Assembly: GCA_016713505.1 (NCBI GenBank)
Contig: JADJPA010000002.1
Coordinates: 405,756-469,755, forward strand
Origin: Candidatus Competibacteraceae bacterium
GTDB taxonomy: Bacteria > Pseudomonadota > Gammaproteobacteria > Competibacterales > Competibacteraceae
Direction: 5' to 3'
DNA: 64,000 nucleotides
The position numbers were made by a program, and so were the translations under genes. The notes below the pieces were generated by a model that saw nothing but the letters and a program-made list of their open reading frames with translations, did no database searches and had not been told where the DNA came from. Below, piece after piece: positions 9,482 to 17,014 of this stretch. Each line of letters starts with the position of its first letter. Position 1 is the stretch's first letter.

Positions 9482-10663
9482 ATGGCTTTACACAACACCG
9501 CCCAAGTCGTGATCGGCGCGCAGTTCGGCGACGAAGGCAAGGGCCGCATGATCGACTATTACGCCGCGCGGGCGGGCGGTGAGGGCATCGTCATCCGCTT
9601 CAACGGCGGCGCGCAGGCCGGGCATACCGTGGTGACGCCGGAGGGCGTGCGCCATGTGTTCAGTCACGTCGGCAGCGGCGCGTTCGTCGGCGCGGCTACC
9701 TTCCTGTCGCGGTTTTTCGTCTCCCATCCGATTCTGTTTCTCAGGGAAATCGAGAGCTTGGCGGGCAAGGGTGTGCAGCCGTCGGTTTATGTCGACCCGC
9801 AAAGCCCGGTGACGACGCCTTACGACATGATGATCAATCAGATCGTCGAGCGGAAGCGGGGCGCGGAGCGGCATGGGAGTTGCGGTATCGGTTTCGGCGA
9901 GACCATCGAGCGCAATCTGACGCCGGCTTATGCCCTGACCGTGGCGGATTTGGTGGATCGGGCGGCGCTTGCCGACAAACTGGATGCGATCCGTCGCGAT
10001 TACGCGCCGGCTCGGCTGGCTCGGTTGGGTTTTGAGGATGGTTTCAAAAGTAACAGTGACCTGTTTTTATCTGATTCAATATTGGAACATTTCATCGATG
10101 ACACCGAGCGGTTTTTGCAGTTGGCAAGGGTGGCTGATTTGAAAACGGCGACGCGCGGGCGGCATTTGTTGTTTGAGGGCGCGCAAGGATTACTGCTCGA
10201 TCAAGATAGCGGTTTTTTTCCATACGTCACCCGTTCGAATACGGGATTGCGTAATGTGCTGGCGCTGGCGGGGGAGTTGGATTTAACCGAGCTTGAAGTG
10301 ACTTACGTCACGCGGCCGTATACAACTCGTCACGGTGCGGGGCCGCTGCCGCATGAAGTGCCGGAAAAACCCTATCCCGACATCGTGGATGCCACCAATG
10401 TTCCGAATGATTGGCAAGGTACGTTGCGGTTTGGGTGGTTGGATTTGGATGTGCTGCGGGATGCCATCGCCAGGGATTTGACGGAGGCGGAGCGGTTGGC
10501 GGGATTGGCGATCAAGCCAAGATTGGCTGTAACATGTCTAGATCAGCTTATTCATACTGAAGTGATATACTACAAACATAGAAAGCGATGCCAAGCGACA
10601 ATTGATGAGTTTGCGACGACGTTAGCCTTAGGCGTAGATGAAATTTCGTTGGTTTCGCACTGA
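9482..10663 (+). CDS. PurA-like protein (divergent adenylosuccinate synthetase paralogue)
   Basis: A 393-residue member of the adenylosuccinate synthetase family, shorter than housekeeping PurA (about 430). It keeps the GTP loop QFGDEGKG including the catalytic Asp, the catalytic His in GAQAGHT, LLFEGAQGLLLDQDSGFFPYV with SNT, and TTRHGAGPLPHEV. The aspartate-binding loop TTGRRRR of PurA is replaced by NDWQGTLRFGWLD, and TKLD of the guanine site reads TCLD. It probably forms a 6-phosphoryl-purine type intermediate but may use a nucleophile other than aspartate; this is inference. It is the last gene of the J-domain/VWA operon and ends flush against the vapC relic. GC content drops visibly after about 10040, suggesting a mosaic origin for the 3' half. 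Confidence 0.75.
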   Translation: MALHNTAQVVIGAQFGDEGKGRMIDYYAARAGGEGIVIRFNGGAQAGHTVVTPEGVRHVFSHVGSGAFVGAATFLSRFFVSHPILFLREIESLAGKGVQPSVYVDPQSPVTTPYDMMINQIVERKRGAERHGSCGIGFGETIERNLTPAYALTVADLVDRAALADKLDAIRRDYAPARLARLGFEDGFKSNSDLFLSDSILEHFIDDTERFLQLARVADLKTATRGRHLLFEGAQGLLLDQDSGFFPYVTRSNTGLRNVLALAGELDLTELEVTYVTRPYTTRHGAGPLPHEVPEKPYPDIVDATNVPNDWQGTLRFGWLDLDVLRDAIARDLTEAERLAGLAIKPRLAVTCLDQLIHTEVIYYKHRKRCQATIDEFATTLALGVDEISLVSH

Positions 10664-11059
10664 TCAGTCCCCCACGAGCGAAACAGCAACGTTTGGAAAA
10701 GCTCTTAAAACTTTCCCATCCATCGTTATTAATTTCGTATTGAGCCTTAACGCCAGCGCCACAAACTCACAGTCATAAGCGGAGCACTCGCTATCGCGTA
10801 CTAATTCCAAGACGCTGAACGAATCAATCTGATATTCAGACCCCGCCATCAAATCCTCAGCTTCAAGCTGAATATGGTGTTACCGCTCGAACGTCAGATT
10901 TTTCCGCCTCAATTATCCAGCCAAGATGTTGCGAAATTCACTGCGCCACAAAATTGGAGCGGCCCAATTGGGTCCTCGGGTCAGCAATATCTCGGCCGCT
11001 GTGGTGTGCTCGCCTGGCAAATACAGGGAAGCGAGGACGTTGGTATCGACCACAATCAT
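10664..11059 (-). pseudogene. VapC-like PIN-domain toxin with two nonsense codons
   Basis: A single frame from ATG 11059 to TGA 10664-10666 encodes a complete PIN toxin of 131 codons: MIVVDTNVLASLYLPGEHTT at the N-terminus, WRSEFRNILAG, then EAEDLMAGSEYQIDSFSVLEL and SAYDCEFVALALRLNTKLIT. It is interrupted by TAA at 10913-10915 (codon 49) and TAA at 10880-10882 (codon 60). The frame is kept throughout, so only point changes killed it. The acidic PIN residues (Asp5, the Glu of SEF, the Asp of YDCEF) are still encoded. The start overlaps the antitoxin stop as ATGA. The RNase toxin cannot be made full length. Confidence 0.85.
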
Positions 11060-11301
11060 GGCCGTCCTTGCCTTTTCAATTCATCAATATCATGAGCCTG
11101 AAAGTTTGTGGCGTTTAATCCATGACGTAGTTGACGCGCTCTTAGAAGTCTTTCATTAGAATCGATTTTCTTAGGAAAAAGAGTGGTTTCCAAACACAAA
11201 ATGGCTTCGCTATTAAGGCTGCGACGATGCAATTCCGCCGAAGCTTTTAGCCGGTTATACAACTCATCCGGGATATTTTTTAACGTTAAAGTTGTCAGCA
11301 T
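11056..11301 (-). CDS. FitA/VapB-type ribbon-helix-helix antitoxin
   Basis: An 81-residue protein with an N-terminal ribbon-helix-helix (TLTLKNIPDELYNRLKASAE, LHRRSLNSEAILCLE), typical of FitA/VapB antitoxins that bind DNA as dimers. The C-terminal third (LRHGLNATNFQAHDIDELKR) would wrap the PIN toxin. It is complete and overlaps the start of the broken toxin gene by the ATGA arrangement. With the toxin dead, it may persist as an orphan antitoxin or autorepressor. The intergenic region upstream is AT-rich (TTAAATTTTATTGATTG near 11332-11348), consistent with its promoter. Confidence 0.8.
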   Translation of the reverse strand: MLTTLTLKNIPDELYNRLKASAELHRRSLNSEAILCLETTLFPKKIDSNERLLRARQLRHGLNATNFQAHDIDELKRQGRP

Positions 11302-11391
11302 GACAGTATCACCAAAATGGAACCAAAACGGTTAAATTTTATTGATTGCGCGAATGCTGTGTCAGCTTGTCTCCATCCATAGTGGTATGAC

Positions 11392-11730
11392 TTACGAGCG
11401 ATATGCCGCATCATCATCGGGATACAGCGAGAGCAATCGTAGCCAACCCCCTTCATCCTGATACGCCACAGCCCGAAAGCCCTGATTGATCCGCAAGCTA
11501 TACAAGCGGTGGCCGTCCGGGCCGCTACGGGAATGGATCGCCTCCCACCGCAAACCCCGATCCTGATAAACCTGCGCCCAGCGTAAGCTCGACGGCTTGC
11601 GCAATGTCGCTAGTACCGCCAGTTGTTGGGCCTTCTCCAGCGCGAATAACTGTCGCTGAAAAACCGGATTATTGAGATCGAGCCGAACGGCGTCGGGTTG
11701 GTCGGCGCGGGCGCTCACGGCGAGCCGCAT
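11392..11730 (-). CDS. RelE/ParE-like toxin candidate
   Basis: A 112-residue protein. The C-terminal part has the pattern of a RelE/ParE-fold toxin (LRWEAIHSRSGPDGHRLYSLR, NQGFRAVAYQDEGGWLRLLSLYPDDDAAY), in which basic and aromatic residues on the last strands contact the ribosome or gyrase. The N-terminal 45 residues are helical (LFALEKAQQLAVLATLRK). It overlaps the upstream partner by 16 bp on the same strand, as in a type II toxin-antitoxin pair. The family match is by eye and only moderate. Confidence 0.55.
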   Translation of the reverse strand: MRLAVSARADQPDAVRLDLNNPVFQRQLFALEKAQQLAVLATLRKPSSLRWAQVYQDRGLRWEAIHSRSGPDGHRLYSLRINQGFRAVAYQDEGGWLRLLSLYPDDDAAYRS

Positions 11731-11966
11731 TCTAGACTGTCAAGATCGGTTTCCGCCGGCGGGTGCGACTCGGCCCACGCGATGGCCTCATCAAGATCGG
11801 CTCGCACTTTAGGCGTGTGAAGCCAAAGCTCGCTGTCGGGGATAAATTCGCCGAGTTTAAGCAGCCACACACCCGGTTCTAGTTCGTCCACTAGCACCTG
11901 CCGCCTCGCATAGGCTTTGCCTAGCGTAATTTGGCCGCTTTGACCCACCGTCTTTACCAGTCCCAT
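11715..11966 (-). CDS. Putative antitoxin partner (AbrB-like N-terminus)
   Basis: A small acidic protein. MGLVKTVGQSGQITLGKAYA resembles the start of SpoVT/AbrB-type swapped-hairpin DNA-binding antitoxins, and KVRADLDEAIAWAESHPPAETDL forms a C-terminal acidic helix likely to bind the toxin. The frame is open upstream to 12008; ATG 11966 is chosen because it gives the domain start, with GGGG about 12 bases upstream. It overlaps the RelE-like gene by 16 bp, so the two are probably co-translated. The assignment as antitoxin rests on this arrangement. Confidence 0.5.
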   Translation of the reverse strand: MGLVKTVGQSGQITLGKAYARRQVLVDELEPGVWLLKLGEFIPDSELWLHTPKVRADLDEAIAWAESHPPAETDLDSLECGSP

Positions 11967-12129
11967 ACCCTTAGCCCCGTGATAAAAAATCATGCCGCAT
12001 GATAGCATGAAAAAGTGTTGACGGCGTTTTCAATGCTGGAGGCATGAAGTAAAGCTTTGGCTTTTGCTTGTAATCAAGCTCAGTTTGGCGCTATACAGCG
12101 CTAGGCTCCGACCAGCCGGAGCCCATCCA

Positions 12130-12285
12130 ACTCTTGCGGGTGTCCCAGCGGGAAGAATCGGGAACGCGGTGTGATTCCGCGACGCGCCCAGCGCTGTGAG
12201 GGGGACCGTTCCAGCAACACGCCACTGACCGCGGTCGGGAAGGCGCTGGGCCGGGTCGAACCCAAGTCAGAAGACCGGCCCGCAA
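12130..12285 (+). ncRNA. Cobalamin (B12) riboswitch
   Basis: The leader of bluB contains the conserved B12-riboswitch blocks in order: GGGAAcGCGGTGTGATTCCGC around 12160-12180, the GCgCTGTgA block at about 12191, GCCACTGA at about 12221 with CGGGAAGGC at about 12236, and the B12 box AAGTCAGAAGACCGGCC at about 12264-12280. Cobalamin riboswitches switch off B12 synthesis or uptake genes when adenosyl- or other cobalamins bind. Its target here is the lower-ligand gene bluB, 57 bp beyond the B12 box. Confidence 0.93.
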
Positions 12286-12294
12286 GACCGTCAA

Positions 12295-12318
12295 CCAGCG
12301 GCAAGGCCGGGCCGCTGG
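12295..12318 (+). terminator. Expression-platform hairpin of the B12 riboswitch
   Basis: CCAGCGGC (12295-12302) and GCCGCTGG (12311-12318) form a perfect 8-bp stem directly after the B12 box and 24 bp before the bluB start. There is only a weak pyrimidine stretch after it (CGATCCTTCATTC), so it could be a terminator or a structure coupled to access of the AGGGGAC ribosome site. Confidence 0.5.
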
Positions 12319-12341
12319 CGATCCTTCATTCAGGGGACGCC

Positions 12342-13115
12342 ATGAAGATCGAACCGCTCGGCTCGCCAGCCGATTCCGACCACGCGGCCGCCATCCGCGC
12401 CGCCGTCTATCAAACCATCTTCTCTCGCCGCGACGTGCGCGGTCAGTTTTTATCCGACCCGATCCCGGATGGCGTGCTGTCGCGCTTGCTCACCGCCGCC
12501 CACTTCGCGCCCTCGGTCGGTTTCATGCAACCGTGGAGTTTTCTGCTGGTGCGCGATCCGGCGATCAAGCAGCAAGTGCACGACGCCTTCCTGCACGCCA
12601 ACGCCGAAGCCGCCTTGCTGTTCGAGGAAGAGCGCCGAGAGCGCTACCAGCAATTGCGCCTGCAAGGTATCCTCGAAGCGCCGCTCAACCTGTGCGTGAC
12701 CTGCGACCGGGACCGGGCCGGCCCGGTGGTGTTGGGGCGCACGCACAACAAGGCGATGGACCTGTACAGCACGGTGTGCGCGGTGCAAAACCTGTGGCTC
12801 GCGGCCCGCGCCGAAGGGATCGGCGTCGGTTGGGTCAGCATCTTTCGCGCGTCCGCGCTGCGCGAGATTTTGCAACTCCCGTCGCGCATCGTCCCGGTCG
12901 CCTATCTGTGTGTGGGCTACGTCAGCCATTTCAACAACCGCCCGGATTTGGAAGTGGCCGGCTGGCGCGAGCGCTTGCCGCTGGAACACTTGGTCTATTT
13001 GGATCGCTGGGGCGAAACCGGCGGCGACGCCACCACCAATTTGCGCGAACACTTGCGGCGGGATCAGCGAGACGCAAGATGGCTGAGCAGCTTTTCGACC
13101 GCCGCGACAGGATGA
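12342..13115 (+). CDS. bluB: 5,6-dimethylbenzimidazole synthase
   Basis: A 257-residue flavin-destructase of the nitroreductase fold, which uses oxygen to fragment FMNH2 into 5,6-dimethylbenzimidazole, the lower ligand of B12. Recognised segments are IFSRRDVRGQF, HFAPSVGFMQPWSF, TCDRDRAGPVVLGRTHNKAM, and VGWVSIFR followed by PVAYLCVGYV. The frame is open upstream to 12171 through the riboswitch, but ATG 12342 with AGGGGAC at -5 to -11 gives the normal protein. No other cobalamin genes are adjacent. Control by the B12 riboswitch just upstream is well supported. Confidence 0.92.
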   Translation: MKIEPLGSPADSDHAAAIRAAVYQTIFSRRDVRGQFLSDPIPDGVLSRLLTAAHFAPSVGFMQPWSFLLVRDPAIKQQVHDAFLHANAEAALLFEEERRERYQQLRLQGILEAPLNLCVTCDRDRAGPVVLGRTHNKAMDLYSTVCAVQNLWLAARAEGIGVGWVSIFRASALREILQLPSRIVPVAYLCVGYVSHFNNRPDLEVAGWRERLPLEHLVYLDRWGETGGDATTNLREHLRRDQRDARWLSSFSTAATG

Positions 13116-13241
13116 TGGTCTTCTTGGAAAGCGTTGAAAGCCGGGGCAGTTCAGTCGCGAGCCCGCCAGCGCGCCGGCGCTCGCCCATTTAAATTCACCG
13201 CGCGGGAATAAATGCGCACCGTCGGGTGTTAACGCCTATGA

Positions 13242-13264
13242 GAGCCGAGCGAAAGCTCGGGCTC
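13242..13264 (+). other. GNRA-capped hairpin in the leader of the TIGR03118 gene
   Basis: GAGCCGAGC, loop GAAA, GCTCGGGCTC forms a nine-pair stem with one bulged G and a GNRA tetraloop, 125 bp before the GTG start at 13390. A second small stem (AGCCGC/GCGGCT) lies near 13331-13343. No known RNA family was recognised. The 13116-13389 stretch holds no gene. Confidence 0.35.
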
Positions 13265-13389
13265 CGGCGAAGTCCCCCGGCCACTCCCAACGGGTTCTTC
13301 CGAGAATTCAGCCGCTTTCTTACCAAGAAGCCGCTGGCGGCTCTACCTACGGTGATGGCGCTCTTTCAACCGACCGATGGAGAATTACC

Positions 13390-14565
13390 GTGTTTGCCAG
13401 AACGTTCACTGCCTCGATGCTGGTCTTAACTTCAGTCATGGTGTTACCCGCGCACGCGAGCAACAGCGCTTACGAGCCAAGGAATTTAGTTGCCGATCAG
13501 CCCGGCTCGGCCAACACCGATCCCAAGCTGGTCAACGCCTGGGGCATCGCTTTCAACCCCAACGCTCTGGTTTGGGTGGCCAACGCCGGCACCGGAACGT
13601 CCACGCTCTACGACGGCGCGGGAACGCCTTCGACCTTGGTCGTCACCGTCCCGGATGGCAATCCGACCGGCATCGTCTTCAACGGCTCCAACGACTTCGT
13701 CGCCGGCGGCAACCCTAGCCGGTTCATTTTCGCGACTGAGAGCGGCACCCTGGCGGCTTGGGCGCCCGCGCCTTCCTCTCCACCGCCCACGGCCGCCGTC
13801 ACCGTCCGCGACAATTCCGCCGCCGGCGCGATTTACAAGGGTCTCGCCCTGGCCGCGAACGGTGCGGGACATTTCCTCTACGCCACGGATTTTCATAACA
13901 ATAAAATCGATGTATTCGACAAGGATTTCAAGCCTGTCACACCCGCCGGTTCTTTCAGTGACCCCACCATCCCCCCCGGCTTTGCTCCTTTCGGCATCCA
14001 AAATCTCAACGGCGATCTTTACGTCACCTACGCCCAGCAGGACCAAAACCGAGAAGACGACGTGGCGGGTCGCGGCCTCGGTTTTGTCGACGTCTTCGAC
14101 GCCGACGGTCGCCTCGTCCGTCGCTTCGCCTCGCGCGGTAACCTCAACGCACCCTGGGGCCTAGCCGTTGCTCCCGCCAGCTTCGGCCAGTTCGGCAATC
14201 GCTTGCTGGTCGGCAATTTCGGGGACGGCGCCATCAATGCCTACGATCTCGCTAGCGGTAAGTTTCGGGGCCAACTCCAGCGGGCCGACCGTCAACCCGT
14301 GCGAATTGATGGACTCTGGGGCTTGAGTTTCGGCAACGGCGTCTCGAACCAACCGACCAACACCTTGTTTTTCACCGCCGGTCCCGACGGCGAAGCTCAC
14401 GGTCTCTACGGTCGGATCGACGTGGTTGCCACCAACAACGGCAACGATGGCTCTCCAACGGGTGGCGGCAACGGCAACGATGATTCCGGCAACCATACCG
14501 GCGGCGGTGGCGCTGATGATTCCGGTAACGGTGCCGGAAACGATGATCCGGGCAACCATCGCTAG
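13390..14565 (+). CDS. TIGR03118 family exported protein
   Basis: A 391-residue protein with a GTG start after GGAGAA. It has a Sec signal peptide (TFTASMLVLTSVMVLPAHAS) and then the TIGR03118 family pattern: NLVADQPGSANTDPKLVNAW, GIAFNP, VWVANAGTGTSTLY, FLYATDFHNNKIDVFD, and DGLWGLSFGNG. The repeated short blade-like units suggest a beta-propeller in the periplasm or outside the cell; the function is unknown. The last 45 residues are a Gly/Asn/Asp tail with DDSGN repeats, which could be a flexible linker. The DUF3455 lipoprotein gene follows 51 bp later on the same strand; the two probably form a transcription unit. Confidence 0.85.
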   Translation: MFARTFTASMLVLTSVMVLPAHASNSAYEPRNLVADQPGSANTDPKLVNAWGIAFNPNALVWVANAGTGTSTLYDGAGTPSTLVVTVPDGNPTGIVFNGSNDFVAGGNPSRFIFATESGTLAAWAPAPSSPPPTAAVTVRDNSAAGAIYKGLALAANGAGHFLYATDFHNNKIDVFDKDFKPVTPAGSFSDPTIPPGFAPFGIQNLNGDLYVTYAQQDQNREDDVAGRGLGFVDVFDADGRLVRRFASRGNLNAPWGLAVAPASFGQFGNRLLVGNFGDGAINAYDLASGKFRGQLQRADRQPVRIDGLWGLSFGNGVSNQPTNTLFFTAGPDGEAHGLYGRIDVVATNNGNDGSPTGGGNGNDDSGNHTGGGGADDSGNGAGNDDPGNHR

Positions 14566-14616
14566 CCGCTTTCTTGCCGGCCTCAACTAGTCCGTGGTTT
14601 CAAGGAAATCAATACG

Positions 14617-15201
14617 ATGAGACTTTCACAGTACCGACTTGGGTCTAGGGCTTCAATGATGAGGCCGCCGTGCGGCGGCGGCAGTCTTCGTGTGGCGCTC
14701 AGCCTACTGGTGGCCGGCTGCACGTCGAACCCCTTCATCCCGCCGGACATACCGGCGGCGCTTCGTGTTCCCCAGGGCCAATCGGTCTTCCTGGAAGCGC
14801 TGGCGACCGGAGTGCAAATTTATGAGTGCGCGGCCAAATCTGACGAACCGTCCGGTTTTGCATGGACCTTTAAAGCGCCGGAGGCCACGCTGACGGATCG
14901 CACGGGTCGCTCCATCGGCAAACACTATGCCGGGCCGACTTGGGAATCCGCCGACGGCAGCGCCGTAGTGGCTGAGGTTTCGTCGCGCGATCCCGGTCCA
15001 GACCCGTCCGCCATCCCCTGGCTGCTCTTAAAGGCCAAATCGACCTCGGGCGCGGGCGAGCTCAGTCGCACCCAAAGCATTCAGCGGGTCCGCACCACGG
15101 GCGGTGTCGCTCCCACCCGACTTTGTTCTTCAAACAATGTGAAGCAGCTCGTGCGAGTGCCCTACACAGCCACCTACTACTTTTATCGCGTGGTTTCTTG
15201 A
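14617..15201 (+). CDS. DUF3455 domain lipoprotein
   Basis: A 194-residue protein with a lipobox (LSLLVAGC, Cys about residue 35), so it is likely a lipid-anchored envelope protein. The mature part fits DUF3455: ALRVPQGQSVFLEALATGVQIYEC, FAWTFKAPEATLTDRTGRSIGKHYAGPTWE, PWLLLKAKS, IQRVRTTGGVAPTRLCS and the ending VPYTATYYFYRVV. The function is unknown. It follows the TIGR03118 gene; the same pairing is often seen, which I offer from memory. A ribosome site AAGGAA precedes ATG 14617. Confidence 0.85.
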   Translation: MRLSQYRLGSRASMMRPPCGGGSLRVALSLLVAGCTSNPFIPPDIPAALRVPQGQSVFLEALATGVQIYECAAKSDEPSGFAWTFKAPEATLTDRTGRSIGKHYAGPTWESADGSAVVAEVSSRDPGPDPSAIPWLLLKAKSTSGAGELSRTQSIQRVRTTGGVAPTRLCSSNNVKQLVRVPYTATYYFYRVVS

Positions 15202-15241
15202 AGGGCGTCATGGCGGCCGCCGTCGTTCGAAGCAGAGGAGT

Positions 15242-16882
15242 TCAGATCGGCGTCGCTTTGAACTCGCGGGCGTACTTGTCCAAACCGCCCAGCGTGCCGC
15301 AAACGAACAGTACGTCATCGGCGCGCACCCGGAATTCATCGTCGAATTTGACAAAGACATCCTGGCCCCGCTCCACTGCGATCACGGCCGCGCCGGTGCG
15401 CTCGCGCACCTGCGCTCGCCACGGGTGCAGGCCCGCCAGCAAACCCGCGCCCAACCGCATGAACTTAAGCCGTTGCTCGACCGCCACTGCTTGTTCGCCG
15501 AGCAGATGGTAAGCCAGGATTTCGCCGGCCACCTGACCGACCGACAGCGCAAAATCCGCACCCGCCTGATAGAGGCGGGGAACGTTCGGCGCCCGGTTGA
15601 CGCGCACGATCAGCGGCACCTCCGGGGCGTAGTCACGGACCACCGCCGTGGCGAACACCCCTTCGCTATCGTTGCTCAGGGCCAGCACCACCGCGCTCGC
15701 CGCGCGCACGTTGGCTTGTTCCAGCGTGGTGTGTTCGAGCACGTTGCCGACCACATCGACACCGGGCGCGAGCTGTCCGTCGATGACGGTCGTGGTTTCG
15801 CGGGCGTCGCGCAGCATTTCCACCACCTTGCCGCCGACCGTGCCGTAACCGGCCACCACGATGGGACCGGTGCGGCGGATCGGCGCGGCCAGACGCTCGA
15901 CCTGAACCAGATGGGCCTGGGTGCCGACCGCAACCAGAATCGCGCCCGGTTCGATGCGCGTGTGCGGCCCCTTGACCGTGGTGAAACGACCACTGTGCCA
16001 TTGCCCGATCACGGTCACGCCGTGGCGTTCGCGCAGGTGTAAGTCGCCGAGCAACTGCCCGGCCAGCGGGCTGTCCGCCCGCACGCGGAACTCCGCCAAA
16101 TCGACCTGTGCGCCCAACAGATGCAAGCCTTCGGCCGGCGGGTTGATACGGGTGCTGGCGCGAGCCGCCAGCGCCGCGCCGAGTACGTGGGTCGGGGTGA
16201 ACACCGCTGAGGCGCCCACTTTCAGCATCGGCGGCCGATAGAGCGGATTGTCGGCCAGCGCGTAGACCGGCCCCTCAAAGCCCCGCTCGCGCACCACCAA
16301 AATGCAAGTGGCGTTGGCGTGATCGTCGGCGTTGGTTACCACCGCTTGTGCTTGTTCCACTCCCGCCAGCGCCTCCGGGTCTTCATCCAGACTGCCGTAG
16401 ACGACCGGATAATCACGCTCGCGCAGATTGCGGGCCAACGCCATGTCTTCCTCGAAGATCACGAAGGCGGAACCGATCCGCTGGCATTCCTCCAGCAGGG
16501 AATCAATCGCCGGGCCGTAGCGATAAAACAGCGTCCGCCCAGCCATCGGCGGCAGCACGCGCGGCAAGCGCGCCTCGAACCGCTCCTCAAAATAGGGCAG
16601 CACATAAATCGGAAAGATCATGAACACCAGAAACATCCCGATGAACTGCGTCAGCATGACGAACAACGTCATCAGCGGGTGGCTCCAACGGGCATCGGCC
16701 CCATAGCCGGTGGTGGTCAGGGTCTCGGAGGCCCACTCAAGGCTGGCCCAGAACCCCCGGGGGTTGCCTTCCAAATAGTGCATGCCGAGCATGTACAGAC
16801 TGCCCAGGACCAGCACCGCCGCTGGCAACAACGCGAGCAGTGCGAGCAGGCGGCGGGTCGAGCGCTGGAATCGGTAAAGCAC
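15242..16882 (-). CDS. Potassium-channel-like protein with two TrkA units
   Basis: A 546-residue inner-membrane protein. Two transmembrane helices (LLALLALLPAAVLVLGSLYM and LMTLFVMLTQFIGMFLVFMI) flank a pore loop with the selectivity filter TTTGYG near residue 56. The cytoplasmic part has two tandem RCK units: TrkA-N about 125-260 and 340-450 (VVAGYGTVGGKVVEMLRDAR is the NAD-binding loop of the second), each followed by a TrkA-C domain. This is a ligand-gated K+ channel architecture of the Kch type; the first RCK's nucleotide loop is degenerate (FYRYGPAIDSLLEE). It is divergent from the small gene at 17015. Confidence 0.9.
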   Translation of the reverse strand: MLYRFQRSTRRLLALLALLPAAVLVLGSLYMLGMHYLEGNPRGFWASLEWASETLTTTGYGADARWSHPLMTLFVMLTQFIGMFLVFMIFPIYVLPYFEERFEARLPRVLPPMAGRTLFYRYGPAIDSLLEECQRIGSAFVIFEEDMALARNLRERDYPVVYGSLDEDPEALAGVEQAQAVVTNADDHANATCILVVRERGFEGPVYALADNPLYRPPMLKVGASAVFTPTHVLGAALAARASTRINPPAEGLHLLGAQVDLAEFRVRADSPLAGQLLGDLHLRERHGVTVIGQWHSGRFTTVKGPHTRIEPGAILVAVGTQAHLVQVERLAAPIRRTGPIVVAGYGTVGGKVVEMLRDARETTTVIDGQLAPGVDVVGNVLEHTTLEQANVRAASAVVLALSNDSEGVFATAVVRDYAPEVPLIVRVNRAPNVPRLYQAGADFALSVGQVAGEILAYHLLGEQAVAVEQRLKFMRLGAGLLAGLHPWRAQVRERTGAAVIAVERGQDVFVKFDDEFRVRADDVLFVCGTLGGLDKYAREFKATPI

Positions 16883-16953
16883 CTCAAATCCTCCGAAGCA
16901 TCGGCCGCCGGCAAACGCGCGTTCGCCGCGGCCCTTCTCGAACTCATCATGGA

Positions 16954-16984
16954 TTTTGTGCAGCGCACAAAATTCTGCTACAAT
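16954..16984 (+). promoter_or_regulatory. Sigma-70-type promoter overlapped by a palindrome
   Basis: A perfect palindrome TTTTGTGC-AGC-GCACAAAA occupies 16954-16972. Its left arm contains TTGTGC (16956-16961), a plausible -35 box. TACAAT (16979-16984) follows after a 17-bp spacer as a -10 box. The start codon at 17015 is 30 bp further on. An operator overlapping the -35 box suggests repression by a dimeric regulator, but the regulator is not identified. Confidence 0.6.
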
Positions 16985-17014
16985 CTAATTTAGTCAACAA
17001 TAACCGTAACAGCC

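Noticed and set aside
9482..10663. The idea that the PurA paralogue is a PurZ (2-aminoadenine) enzyme
   Set aside because: The Asp of GDEGKG is kept, whereas PurZ enzymes change it; also no phage genes or dATP-removal genes are present.
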